Shown here piece after piece: positions 47,313-55,490 of a DNA stretch of 64,000 bases (position 1 is the first letter of the stretch; each line of letters starts with the position of its first letter). Source of the stretch: JAIBJN01 sp963775625 (GTDB lineage Bacteria > Actinomycetota > Thermoleophilia > Gaiellales > Gaiellaceae). The translations under genes and the position numbers were made by a program. The stretch spans positions 253,984-317,983 of the forward strand of contig CAVZJM010000004.1 of assembly GCA_963775625.1 (NCBI GenBank). Direction: 5' to 3'. Below the pieces are notes generated by a model. The model saw only the letters and a program-made list of their open reading frames with translations, was not told the origin of the DNA and ran no database searches.

Positions 47313-47672
47313 GTGGCGGACGGCGCGTCTCGCATGGTCTTCCTCGGCTTCGGCAAGTACGCGCGCGCGGACAAGATCTACGCGCTCGAGCCGATCCGGG
47401 GCAAGGACCGGGGCGGAGGCAAGCGGACGCTCGTCTGGGTGGACGGAGTCTCCGAGCCAATCGTCGCCTCCCGCACCGAGCGGACGATCCTCCTGGAGAT
47501 GGGGCAGGACGCTGCGGCCGGCTCACGCCTGCTGGACGACGCCCTGGCCTTCGCCGAGCGAATCGCCGAGGACGCCGACAAGGGTCGCGTCGACCTCGGT
47601 GACCTCGGCCGGCGCGCCCGCAAGCTGCTCGAGGCGAGCGCGAAGCCCACCGAGACCGAACAGCTCTTTTGA
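47313..47672 (+). CDS. RemA/DUF370-like protein
   Basis: 119 residues, GTG start. 'MVFLGFGKYARADKIYALEPI' and 'PIVASRTERTILLEMG' resemble the DUF370/RemA barrel that binds DNA in other bacteria, but with an insertion in the loop. A helical C-terminus of about 60 residues is added. Assignment is tentative. Confidence 0.5.
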   Translation: MADGASRMVFLGFGKYARADKIYALEPIRGKDRGGGKRTLVWVDGVSEPIVASRTERTILLEMGQDAAAGSRLLDDALAFAERIAEDADKGRVDLGDLGRRARKLLEASAKPTETEQLF

Positions 47673-48261
47673 ACCGTCCAGACGGCGGGCCATCATCCCG
47701 TTAGGAGCTCTCCCGCGCGACTTCTTCGCGCGGAGCGTGCACGAGGTAGCGCCGGCGCTCGTGGGCTGCTCGCTCCTCGTCGACGGCGTCGGCGGCCGGA
47801 TCGTCGAGGTCGAGGCGTACGACGCCGACGACCCCGCCAGCCACGGCTATCGCGGGCCGACGGCCCGCAACCGGGCGATGTTCGGGCCGGCCGGCCACGC
47901 CTACGTCTACCGCTCCTACGGCGTCCACTGGTGCCTGAACCTCGTCTGCGGCCCGGAGGGGCGGCCTGAGGCCGTGCTTGTCCGCGCGCTCGAGCCTCTG
48001 CTCGGGCTCGAGCGCATGCGCGAGCGCCGGGGTCTCGACGCCGACCGGCTGCTCTGCTCCGGGCCTGGCCGCCTCTGCCAGGCGCTGGGAGTCACGGGAG
48101 CGCACGACGGCCTCCCGCTCGACCGTGCGCCGTTCGAGCTGGAGGCCGCCGCCGACGACGTGGAGGTAGCAAGCGGCCCGCGCATCGGGATCACCCGCGC
48201 GGCCGAGCAGCCGTGGCGCTACGCGCTGGCCGGGTCGCGCTTCCTCAGCCGAAAATTCTAG
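47599..48261 (+). CDS. DNA-3-methyladenine glycosylase (AAG/MPG family), start uncertain
   Basis: The core starts near 47695: 'LPRDFFARSVHEVAPALVGCSLL', 'IVEVEAYDADDPASHGYRGPTARNRAMFGPAGHAYVYRSYG', 'SGPGRLCQALG' and a basic end. Catalytic Glu (VEVEAY) and the intercalating Tyr (VYRSYG) are present. In frame, no ATG/GTG/TTG lies between 47599 (GTG, inside the 47313 gene) and the first core residue; ATC codons at 47690-47695 may be used. Removes alkylated purines by base excision repair. Confidence 0.88.
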   Translation: MTSAGAPASCSRRARSPPRPNSSFEPSRRRAIIPLGALPRDFFARSVHEVAPALVGCSLLVDGVGGRIVEVEAYDADDPASHGYRGPTARNRAMFGPAGHAYVYRSYGVHWCLNLVCGPEGRPEAVLVRALEPLLGLERMRERRGLDADRLLCSGPGRLCQALGVTGAHDGLPLDRAPFELEAAADDVEVASGPRIGITRAAEQPWRYALAGSRFLSRKF

Positions 48262-48662
48262 GCGGCCGTCGCGCCCTTCCCCTCCCAGTAGTCGTTCAAC
48301 GCGCCCTGGACCTTCACGAACCAGACGATGGCCGGGATGATGAGGATCGCCCCAGGGAAGAGCCACAGGCCGGTCCAGCCGCTCATCGGCGGCTCCTGGC
48401 CGTCCTTTCGGTACATCTTTCCGACCTCCGACGGGATCACGAAGGCCATCACGGGCTGGATCAGGATCCAGATGACGAGTCCGAGCACGCCGCCGAGCCC
48501 CTCGTCGGTGTGCTTGCCCATCTCCTCCTCGGTCTTGTAGACCCAGTACCAGCTATAGAAGCCGAGGGTGACGATGTAGAGGAGGATCCCGAAGCCGATT
48601 CCTCTGGGCTGCCCGAGGGGGCCGGTGTTGCCGGACGACGTCGTGACGACGGACGCTTCCAC
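48258..48662 (-). CDS. DUF4234 family membrane protein
   Basis: 134 residues. 'GILLYIVTLGFYSWYWVYKTEEEM' is the DUF4234 hallmark; three to four membrane helices. Function unknown. Convergent with the glycosylase gene, overlap four bases. Confidence 0.82.
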   Translation of the reverse strand: MEASVVTTSSGNTGPLGQPRGIGFGILLYIVTLGFYSWYWVYKTEEEMGKHTDEGLGGVLGLVIWILIQPVMAFVIPSEVGKMYRKDGQEPPMSGWTGLWLFPGAILIIPAIVWFVKVQGALNDYWEGKGATAA

Positions 48663-48717
48663 GTGCGCCTCCTTTGGTTCTCTGGTTCGGCGGATTCTCC
48701 CACCGGCGGCGGATGCG

Positions 48718-51147
48718 TCAGCCGCGACCGATGACGAGGCGAACCGTCATGTTTCTCGACGCCGCCCGCCCCGCGCGCGGGAACTGCGCCAGGACGACAC
48801 CGGCAGAGCCCCCGTCGACGTAGTTAGGCCTGACGCCGATCATGCGCCGGGCGAGGCGGTTGCGGGCGCGGTCGAGCCGCAGGCCGACGACATCTGGAAC
48901 CCGGCCGTTCACGGCGCGGGGAAGAACGATCCGCACCTTGCTCCACGACGAGAGAGTGCCTGACTCGGGCCTCTGGTCGATCACGCGACCGAGACGCTGG
49001 CCCGGCCGCGCCGGCGTCCAGACGACGTCGGCCGTGAGCGGCATCGAGTAGAGCTGGTCCTTCGCGGCAGCGAGACGCATGCCGATGACGTTCGGGACGT
49101 CGACCTCGTTCCGCTTGCAGTCCGCCTCCGCGCTCGGCCCGGTGCCCACGAAGTACAGGATCTGCCGCGCGCCCCGGCAGTTGCCGTTGTCGAGCATCGT
49201 CTTGTTGTCGCGGTACACGACCTGGCGGGCGACCACGCTCTGGTAGGACGGGTACGGGAAGCTCTCGGGTGGCTCCTCCAGGTAGGCGAGCGCCTTCTGG
49301 GCGAACGTTCGCCAGATGAGCGCCGGGAAGGTCCCGCCGGCGACGGGGTCGCCCTCGAACTCGTTCTCCATCGGCACGAGCCGGTTGGGATGGCCCACCC
49401 AGACGGCAACGGCGAGCTGCGGGGTGTAGCCGACGAACCACGCGTCGCCGTAGTTCTCCGTCGTCCCCGTCTTGCCGGCGACCGGGCGATCGTCGAGAGC
49501 GGCCCGCACGCCCGTCCCCTCCGAGACCACTCGCTGAAGGATCGAGGAGACGAGGGCGGCGTCGTTCGCGTCTACCGCCCGCTTCTCGACCGGGTCGTTC
49601 GCGTCGGCTTTCCGGCCGCCCTCGACTCGGAGCACCGCGCGAGGCACGTTGCCGAGCACGGAGCCGTCGACGCGCTCGCCGTTGTTGGCGAGCGTCGCGA
49701 ACGCGCGTGCCATCTCGAGCGGGCTGACCGCTTCGACGCCGAGGCCGATGGCGAAGTAGTCGTCGAGCGGGCGCGTCACGCCGAGCTTGTGCGCCATGTC
49801 GGCCACGTTCTTGGGCCCAACCTGCGCGGTCAGCTGCGCGAAGACGGTGTTGTCGGAGTGGATCGTCGCCTCCTGGAGGTCGATCGACCCGAGGTAGGAG
49901 CCCTCGTAGTTGCTCACGGACCAGAGCTTGTCGCCGAGGTTGATGACGGTCGGCTCCGAGGTGAAGACCGTCTGCGGGGAGATTCCCTGCTCGATCGCGG
50001 TCGTCAGGACGAACGGCTTGAACGCCGATCCTGTCTGGCGCTGGCCCTGGACGGCGAGATTGAACTGGCTCTTCTCGAAGCTCTCGCCACCCACCATCGC
50101 GAGAACGCGGCCGTCCCGCGGGTCGATCGCGACGAGGGCTGCGTCGGGCCCGCGCTGGTCCGTGAGCCACTTGTCGATCGACTCGCGTGCGAGCTTCTGC
50201 AGCTCGAGGTCGATCGAGGTGTAGATCTTGAGCCCACCGCCGAAGACGGCGCCCGAGCCGTAGTAGGGGACGAGCTGCTGCTTGACGTACTCGGCGAAGT
50301 GGCCGACCCTTCCCCTGGATCCGGGGAGGCCGATCTCGGCGGCGCTCGGCAGCGGAGACTCGTCCGCGCTGCGGTAGTCGGTCGCGCTGATCAGCCCCTG
50401 CTCGAGCATCAAGCCGAGCACCGTCGTGCGGCGGGCGCCGGCCGCTTGCGGGCTCGTGGCCGGGTCGTGGGCGCCCGGGCTGGCCGGGAGGCCGGCGAGG
50501 AGCGCGGCTTCCGGCAGCGTCAGCTCCGAGGCGTGCTTGTCGAAGTACACGCGCGAGGCCATCTCGATCCCGTACGCGCCGTTGCCGAAGTAGATCGTGT
50601 TCAGGTACGCGGTCAGGATCCGATCCTTCGACCAGCGCTGCTCCAGCTGCCAGGCGAGCGCGGCCTCCTTGAGCTTCCGGCTGACCGTCCGCTCCTGCTG
50701 CGTGTACTGGTTCTTGACGAACTGCTGGGTGATCGTGGAGCCCCCCTGGACGAAGTCCCGCGAGCGGATGTCCGCCCAGACCGCGCGGGCCATGCCCTGG
50801 ATGTCGACGCCCTGGTGCTCCCAGAAGCGACGATCCTCGACGGCCACGATCGCCTGCTTCATGACCGGGGAGATCTCATCGGAGCCGACGAGGATCCGGC
50901 TCTCGGAGCCACGGAGGACGGCGAGCACCGTCTTTCCGTCCGAGGCGTAGATGTAGCCCAGGCGCTCGGTCCGCCGCTCTTTCCCGGGCTCGAGCTGGGG
51001 AAGCTCGCTCGCGATCGAGCTGACGAGCCCATACGCAAACGCCACCGTCATCACGCAGGCGATGACGGTGACGAGCGCGAGGAACCGAAGCTTGCGGATC
51101 CGGCGAGGGCGCCTCGGGGCGCCGCGCCTACGTCTTCCGAGCAGCAC
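48718..51147 (-). CDS. Class A penicillin-binding protein with two PASTA domains
   Basis: 809 residues. A short basic cytoplasmic tail, one membrane helix (about 24-44), a GT51 transglycosylase domain with 'VEDRRFWEHQGVD' (catalytic Glu) and 'GGSTITQQFVKNQYTQQ', then a transpeptidase domain with 'TGSAFKPF' (SxxK), 'IHSDNTVFAQL' (SDN) and 'AGKTGTTENYGDAWF' (KTG). Two PASTA repeats close the protein ('VPNVIGMRLAAAKDQL', 'VPDVVGLRLDRARNRL'). Polymerises and crosslinks peptidoglycan; PASTA parts sense muropeptides. PonA1-like. Confidence 0.95.
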   Translation of the reverse strand: MLLGRRRRGAPRRPRRIRKLRFLALVTVIACVMTVAFAYGLVSSIASELPQLEPGKERRTERLGYIYASDGKTVLAVLRGSESRILVGSDEISPVMKQAIVAVEDRRFWEHQGVDIQGMARAVWADIRSRDFVQGGSTITQQFVKNQYTQQERTVSRKLKEAALAWQLEQRWSKDRILTAYLNTIYFGNGAYGIEMASRVYFDKHASELTLPEAALLAGLPASPGAHDPATSPQAAGARRTTVLGLMLEQGLISATDYRSADESPLPSAAEIGLPGSRGRVGHFAEYVKQQLVPYYGSGAVFGGGLKIYTSIDLELQKLARESIDKWLTDQRGPDAALVAIDPRDGRVLAMVGGESFEKSQFNLAVQGQRQTGSAFKPFVLTTAIEQGISPQTVFTSEPTVINLGDKLWSVSNYEGSYLGSIDLQEATIHSDNTVFAQLTAQVGPKNVADMAHKLGVTRPLDDYFAIGLGVEAVSPLEMARAFATLANNGERVDGSVLGNVPRAVLRVEGGRKADANDPVEKRAVDANDAALVSSILQRVVSEGTGVRAALDDRPVAGKTGTTENYGDAWFVGYTPQLAVAVWVGHPNRLVPMENEFEGDPVAGGTFPALIWRTFAQKALAYLEEPPESFPYPSYQSVVARQVVYRDNKTMLDNGNCRGARQILYFVGTGPSAEADCKRNEVDVPNVIGMRLAAAKDQLYSMPLTADVVWTPARPGQRLGRVIDQRPESGTLSSWSKVRIVLPRAVNGRVPDVVGLRLDRARNRLARRMIGVRPNYVDGGSAGVVLAQFPRAGRAASRNMTVRLVIGRG

Positions 51148-51203
51148 GAAGCAGCACAGTCTAACGGCGCGCCCACCGCCTCCCGAGGGTCAGGTGACCT
51201 GGG

Positions 51204-51920
51204 TCAGACGGCCTGTTCGCTGGTGATGATCGGCTGCTGCTGCGACTGCTCGACGCCGCCGGCCTGTTCGACGGTGACGGCGACGATCGCGCCCTCGGGA
51301 ACGGGGGCGTTCAACGGGACGACGGTCGTGCGCTCGTCGCCGCCCGCGAAGAGCCCGGCGGGAACGGCCTCGTCTCCCTCGATGACCCAAGCCTCGTACG
51401 TTCGCGCGTCGGGCGCCTCCTCGAGCCCGAACAGGACGAGATGGCCTTCCTGCGTCTCGCCGTCGACCACGAGGACGCCGTCCGCGCCTTCGAGCGGGAT
51501 TCGCTCCGCGTTTGGATTGGCCAGCACGATCGCCACCTCCTCCGACCGGTGCTGCTGCGCCTGCAGGTCGTCGACCTGCTGAGACAGGTCGGCCGCCCAG
51601 AAGGCGAGCGCGAGGGCCGCACACCCGGCCGCGACGGCCGCCGTGGCCGCGATCGGCAGCGCCCAGCGCCGGCGGGGGAGCGCGACCACGTTCGGCTGCT
51701 CACGCCCGGCCTCCGCCAGGATTCGCTCCCTGAGCGCCGGCGGGGGCTCCGGCGCGTCGGCGTCGTAGGCCAGCTCGGCTGACGCCGCCTGCAAGGAGGC
51801 GACGTTCTCCCGGCACTCCGGGCAGCGGGCGAGGTGCTCCTCGAACGCCTCGAGCTCGTCGGCGTCGAGGGCGTCGAGCGCGTACGCGGCGCTCAGGTCG
51901 TGGATCTCGGCTCTTTCCAT
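51204..51920 (-). CDS. Zinc anti-sigma factor (RskA-like)
   Basis: 238 residues. The ASD has 'EEHLARCPECRENVASL' (HxxxCxxC zinc motif; ZAS), one membrane helix (about 86-108, 'IAATAAVAAGCAALALAFWAA'), then an extracytoplasmic RskA-type domain ('LEEAPDARTYEAWVIEGDEAVPAGLF'). It overlaps the sigma gene by 28 bases; sequesters it until membrane proteolysis or oxidation. The divergent promoter suggests autoregulation. Confidence 0.93.
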   Translation of the reverse strand: MERAEIHDLSAAYALDALDADELEAFEEHLARCPECRENVASLQAASAELAYDADAPEPPPALRERILAEAGREQPNVVALPRRRWALPIAATAAVAAGCAALALAFWAADLSQQVDDLQAQQHRSEEVAIVLANPNAERIPLEGADGVLVVDGETQEGHLVLFGLEEAPDARTYEAWVIEGDEAVPAGLFAGGDERTTVVPLNAPVPEGAIVAVTVEQAGGVEQSQQQPIITSEQAV

Positions 51921-52486
51921 TGCTCTTCCTCGAAGTCCTCCTCCGCGAGCAGCTCCCGGAGGCTAGCCAGGCCGGAGAACATCCGGCTCTTGATCGTGCC
52001 CAACGGCTCGCCGAGGCGGTCGGCGAGCTCGGACTGTGTGAAGCCACCGTAGTAGGCGAGCTCGAGCGCCTCTCGCTGCTTGTCGGGAAGCCGCTTGAGG
52101 GCCTCCTGCACCCGCGTTCGGCGCAGACGGAGCCAGGCCTCCTCCTCGGTATCGTGCCCGGAGTCGTGCGGTGCCGCGTCGAGTGGCTCGGCCCGGCGCG
52201 GCTGCTCTCTGCGAACGAGGTCGACCGCCCGGCGGTGGATCAAGGTCAGGATCCACGTGCTCGCCTTCGCCCGCTCGGCGACGAAGCGGGCCGCCGAGCG
52301 CCAGACGGCCAGGAAGCCCTCCTGGACTGCGTCCTCCGCGAGCGCCGGGTCGCGCACGATCCGGAGGGCGAGCCCGTAGGCCACGCGCCCGAAGCGGTCG
52401 TAGAGCTCCGCGAGGGCCTCCTCGTCCGCGCGTGCCACGAGCGCGACCAGCGCCTCGTCGGAGAGATGAGCGAGCCCGCGACCCAT
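51893..52486 (-). CDS. ECF RNA polymerase sigma factor (SigK-like)
   Basis: 197 residues; ATG 52486. Region 2 'ELYDRFGRVAYGLALRIVRDPALAEDAVQEGFLAVWRSAARF' with 'ILTLIHRRAVDLVRREQ'; region 4 'LKRLPDKQREALELAYYGGFTQSELADRLGEPLGTIKSRMFSGL'. Paired with RskA-like anti-sigma. A GAACCG-N16-GAATAG promoter stands 54 bases upstream, and the same promoter faces the divergent DUF4331 operon: this operon and that one are the likely regulon. Confidence 0.95.
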   Translation of the reverse strand: MGRGLAHLSDEALVALVARADEEALAELYDRFGRVAYGLALRIVRDPALAEDAVQEGFLAVWRSAARFVAERAKASTWILTLIHRRAVDLVRREQPRRAEPLDAAPHDSGHDTEEEAWLRLRRTRVQEALKRLPDKQREALELAYYGGFTQSELADRLGEPLGTIKSRMFSGLASLRELLAEEDFEEEQWKEPRSTT

Positions 52487-52539
52487 GATCCGACGCCCTT
52501 TCCGGGACCCGGGCAACGCTAGCACGGCAGCCATGCGAG

Positions 52540-52567
52540 CTATTCGGAGCCCGGCCCGGGACGGTTC
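52540..52567 (-). promoter_or_regulatory. ECF promoter of sigma/anti-sigma operon
   Basis: On the minus strand GAACCG (52567-52562), 16-nt spacer, GAATAG (52545-52540). Identical boxes and spacing to the divergent promoter at 52580-52607, only 12 bp away. Confidence 0.75.
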
Positions 52568-52579
52568 GGCCCGCTCATC

Positions 52580-52607
52580 GAACCGATCGCGGCGGCCGGC
52601 CGAATAG
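52580..52607 (+). promoter_or_regulatory. ECF promoter of DUF4331 operon
   Basis: GAACCG (52580-52585), 16-nt spacer, GAATAG (52602-52607). The first gene starts at 52640 after GGAGGAGAGG. Two matched promoters back to back strongly suggest recognition by the neighbouring SigK-like factor. Confidence 0.75.
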
Positions 52608-52639
52608 GGCGCGTTCAATCCACCACGGAGGAGAGGAAA

Positions 52640-54112
52640 ATGAGATACATCGCGCTCTTCGGGGCGCTCCTCATCGCGGTGCTCGCCGCTGCGCTCGTAC
52701 GCGGCGCGGGCCCGGAGAAGAGCCTGGCGTCGAGCCATCGCGAGGCGCCGGTCATCAGCGAAGACCCGACCGCGGACAACACGGACGTCTACGCGTTCGT
52801 CAGTCCCGACCGGCCCAACACGGTGACGATCGTCGCCAACTACATCCCGCTCGAGGAGCCTGCCGGCGGCCCGAACTTCGACCAGTTCGCGGACGACGTG
52901 CTCTACGAGCTGAAGGTGGACAACGACGGCAACGGTCGCGAGGACGTCTCCTACCAGTTCGAGTTCCAGACACGGACTCGAAACGGCAACACGTTCCTCT
53001 ACAACACCGGGCCGATCGAGACCCTCTCGGACCCGGACTGGAACCGGCCTCAGACCTACAAGGTCACCCGGGTCAAGAACGGGAAGACCTCGATCCTCGG
53101 CCGCGGCCTGCCGACTCCGCCGGTCAACATCGGGCCGCGCTCGACTCCGAACTACGGCTCGCTGATGCAGGCCGCCGTTCGGGAGCTGCCCCACGGGATC
53201 AAGGCCTTCGCGGGCCAGAGCGACGATCCCTTCTTCGTCGACCTCGGCTCGGTCTTCGACCTGGCCGGGTTGCGGCCGTTCAACCCCGCTCACGTGATCC
53301 CGCTCGACGCAGACGACGGGGTGGACGGCGTCGGCGGCTACAACACCCACGCGATCGTCCTCCAGGTCCCGATCACGCAGCTGACGCGGGACGGGAACCT
53401 GCACGACGCGGACGACCGGAAGGCCGTCATCGGCGTCTACGCCACCGCGAGTCGGCAGAAGGTGCAGGTCATCGACGCCAACGGCCGGCGGCGGGACGAC
53501 GGCAAGTGGGTGCAGGTGTCACGCCTCGGCGAGCCGCTGATCAACGAGGTCGTCATCCCGCTGCGGAAGAAGGATCGCTGGAACGCGTCCGACCCGTCGG
53601 ACGACGCGGACTTCGCTTCGCACTACACGAGCCCGGAGTTCACGCGCCTGGGCAACCTCCTGTATCCGGTGCTGGACGACGCGCCGGAGACAGGACGAGG
53701 TGACATCGCGGCCATCCTGCTCACCGGGGTGCCGGGGCTGAACTTCACCGGCCCCAAGCAGGCTGACCTCATCCGCCTGAACACCGGCATCGCGCCGACC
53801 GCTCCGGTGGGTGCGGGCGATCGCCTCGGGCTGCTCGGCGGCGACTTCGCCGGGTTCCCGAACGGCCGCAGGCTCGAAGACGACGTGACCGACATCGAGG
53901 TCCGCGCGCTCATGTGCGGATACGGAGCGATCGTCGGCCCGCTGATCGAGGATCTCGGCTTCTGTGCCGGGAACGCCGACCGCTCGCCGAACAACCTGCT
54001 CGGCGACGGAGTGGACGCGAACGACCGACCGTTCCACACCACGTTCCCGTACGTCCCCGAGCCACATCAGGGCTACGACCATGTCCACCACGGCGCCATG
54101 GGTGGGCCGTAG
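52640..54112 (+). CDS. DUF4331 domain secreted protein
   Basis: 490 residues. A short signal-like N-terminus ('YIALFGALLIAVLAAALVRGAG') leads into 'SSHREAPVISEDPTADNTDVYAFVSPD', the DUF4331 start, 'VTIVANYIPLEEPAGGPNF' and 'NGREDVSYQFEFQT'. The family is a secreted beta-rich protein of unknown function, often next to TPR proteins and transporters, as here. First gene of a likely four-gene unit driven by the ECF promoter. Confidence 0.9.
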   Translation: MRYIALFGALLIAVLAAALVRGAGPEKSLASSHREAPVISEDPTADNTDVYAFVSPDRPNTVTIVANYIPLEEPAGGPNFDQFADDVLYELKVDNDGNGREDVSYQFEFQTRTRNGNTFLYNTGPIETLSDPDWNRPQTYKVTRVKNGKTSILGRGLPTPPVNIGPRSTPNYGSLMQAAVRELPHGIKAFAGQSDDPFFVDLGSVFDLAGLRPFNPAHVIPLDADDGVDGVGGYNTHAIVLQVPITQLTRDGNLHDADDRKAVIGVYATASRQKVQVIDANGRRRDDGKWVQVSRLGEPLINEVVIPLRKKDRWNASDPSDDADFASHYTSPEFTRLGNLLYPVLDDAPETGRGDIAAILLTGVPGLNFTGPKQADLIRLNTGIAPTAPVGAGDRLGLLGGDFAGFPNGRRLEDDVTDIEVRALMCGYGAIVGPLIEDLGFCAGNADRSPNNLLGDGVDANDRPFHTTFPYVPEPHQGYDHVHHGAMGGP

Positions 54113-54123
54113 CCGAGGAAACC

Positions 54124-54154
54124 GAGGGGCCCGCTGTGCGGCGGCGGGCCCCTC
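54124..54154 (+). terminator. GC hairpin after DUF4331 gene
   Basis: GAGGGGCCCGC / GCGGGCCCCTC 11-bp stem, 9-base loop, no T-run. May reduce transcription into the downstream genes or protect mRNA. Confidence 0.55.
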
Positions 54155-54176
54155 GCCTCCTCGTCGAGACAACGCT

Positions 54177-55490
54177 ATGAAGAGACGACACGTTTTCGGG
54201 GCGGCGGCAGGTGTGATCGGCGCCGCCGTCCTGCTCGGAGGGATCCTGGCCGGGAGCCCGACCGCCGGCTCGGCCTCCGAGACCAGGCAGGACGTGGCGG
54301 CCGGGCGCCTGCTCGACGGCTTCGCGCCCGGCGACACCGCGGCGTACGCCGCCGAGCTCGAGCGCCGGGTGGAGACAAATCCCGAGGACGCCGAGGCCCT
54401 GGCGCTGCTCGGGCTCGCCTATCAGCAACGCGTCCGCGAGACCGGCGACCCGAGCTTCTACCCCCGCGCTGAGGAGGCGCTGCGCCGATCGCTCCGGCTC
54501 GTGGCCGCCAACGACCTCGCCCTCACCGGCCTGGCCGCGCTCGCTGCGTCGCGGCACCGCTTCCCCGCCGCCCGGCGCCTCGCGCGGCGGGCGCTCTCCC
54601 TCAACTCGTATTCGGCCTCCGCGCTGGGCATTCTCGGTGACGCCCAGGTCGAGACAGGCGACTACGACGGCGCGTTCGCCACCTTCGACGAGATGGCCGC
54701 GCTCAAGCCGACCGCCGCCTCGTATGCGCGCATCGCGTACGCGCGCGAGCTGCTCGGGCGCACCGAGGCCGCGGTCGAGGCGATGAAGCTCGCCGTCTCG
54801 GCGGCGTCCGCCACGTCCGAGCCCGCTGCCTGGGCCCTCGTCGAGCTCGGCAACCTCTACTACAACAGCGGGCGACTGCGCCCCGCGGAGCGCGCGTACC
54901 GCGAGGCGCTCGCCCGCTTTCCGGAATACCATCGCGCCCAGGCCGCCCTGGCCCGTGTCGAAGCGGCCCGGGGGCAGGTAGATCGGGCGGTAGTCCTGTA
55001 CCAGCGCGCTCTCGCGGCCGTGCCGCAGCCCGAGTATGCGGCGCGCCTGGGGGAGACCCTGGCTGCGGCCGGACGAGCTGACGAAGCGGCCGAGGCGTAC
55101 GAGCTCGTCGACGCCATGCAGCGGTTGCTCGAGGCGAACGGCGCGCGGACCGAGTTGGAGACCGCGCTCGTCGATCTCGACCGAAACGTCAACCTCGCCG
55201 ACGCCCTCATGCGCGTGCGCGAAGCCTACGCAGAGCGAAGGAGCATCGAGGCCGAGGACGTCCTGGCGTGGGCGCTCTACCGGAACGGGCGCTGCGAGCA
55301 GGCCCGGGCCCACGCGCTCCGCGCGCTCCGGCTGGGAACCAGGGACGCGCTGAAGCTCTTCCATCTCGGGATGATCGAGCGCTGTCTCGGCAGCACCGCC
55401 GACGCCCGCGCGGCGTTCGGGGCCGCGCTCGACATCAACCCGTTCTTCTCGCCCCGCTGGTCGCCGGTTGCGAAGGAGGCCCTGCGATGA
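54177..55490 (+). CDS. TPR repeat protein, exported
   Basis: 437 residues from ATG 54177. N-terminal signal-like helix ('VFGAAAGVIGAAVLLGGILAG'), then at least eight TPR motifs, for example 'AEALALLGLAYQQRV', 'AVEAMKLAVSAASATSEPAAW', 'GRLRPAERAYREALARFPEY', and 'RGQVDRAVVLYQRALAAVP'. Scaffold for protein contacts outside the membrane. Stop overlaps the next gene (ATGA), so it is a transcription unit with the transporter genes. Confidence 0.87.
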   Translation: MKRRHVFGAAAGVIGAAVLLGGILAGSPTAGSASETRQDVAAGRLLDGFAPGDTAAYAAELERRVETNPEDAEALALLGLAYQQRVRETGDPSFYPRAEEALRRSLRLVAANDLALTGLAALAASRHRFPAARRLARRALSLNSYSASALGILGDAQVETGDYDGAFATFDEMAALKPTAASYARIAYARELLGRTEAAVEAMKLAVSAASATSEPAAWALVELGNLYYNSGRLRPAERAYREALARFPEYHRAQAALARVEAARGQVDRAVVLYQRALAAVPQPEYAARLGETLAAAGRADEAAEAYELVDAMQRLLEANGARTELETALVDLDRNVNLADALMRVREAYAERRSIEAEDVLAWALYRNGRCEQARAHALRALRLGTRDALKLFHLGMIERCLGSTADARAAFGAALDINPFFSPRWSPVAKEALR

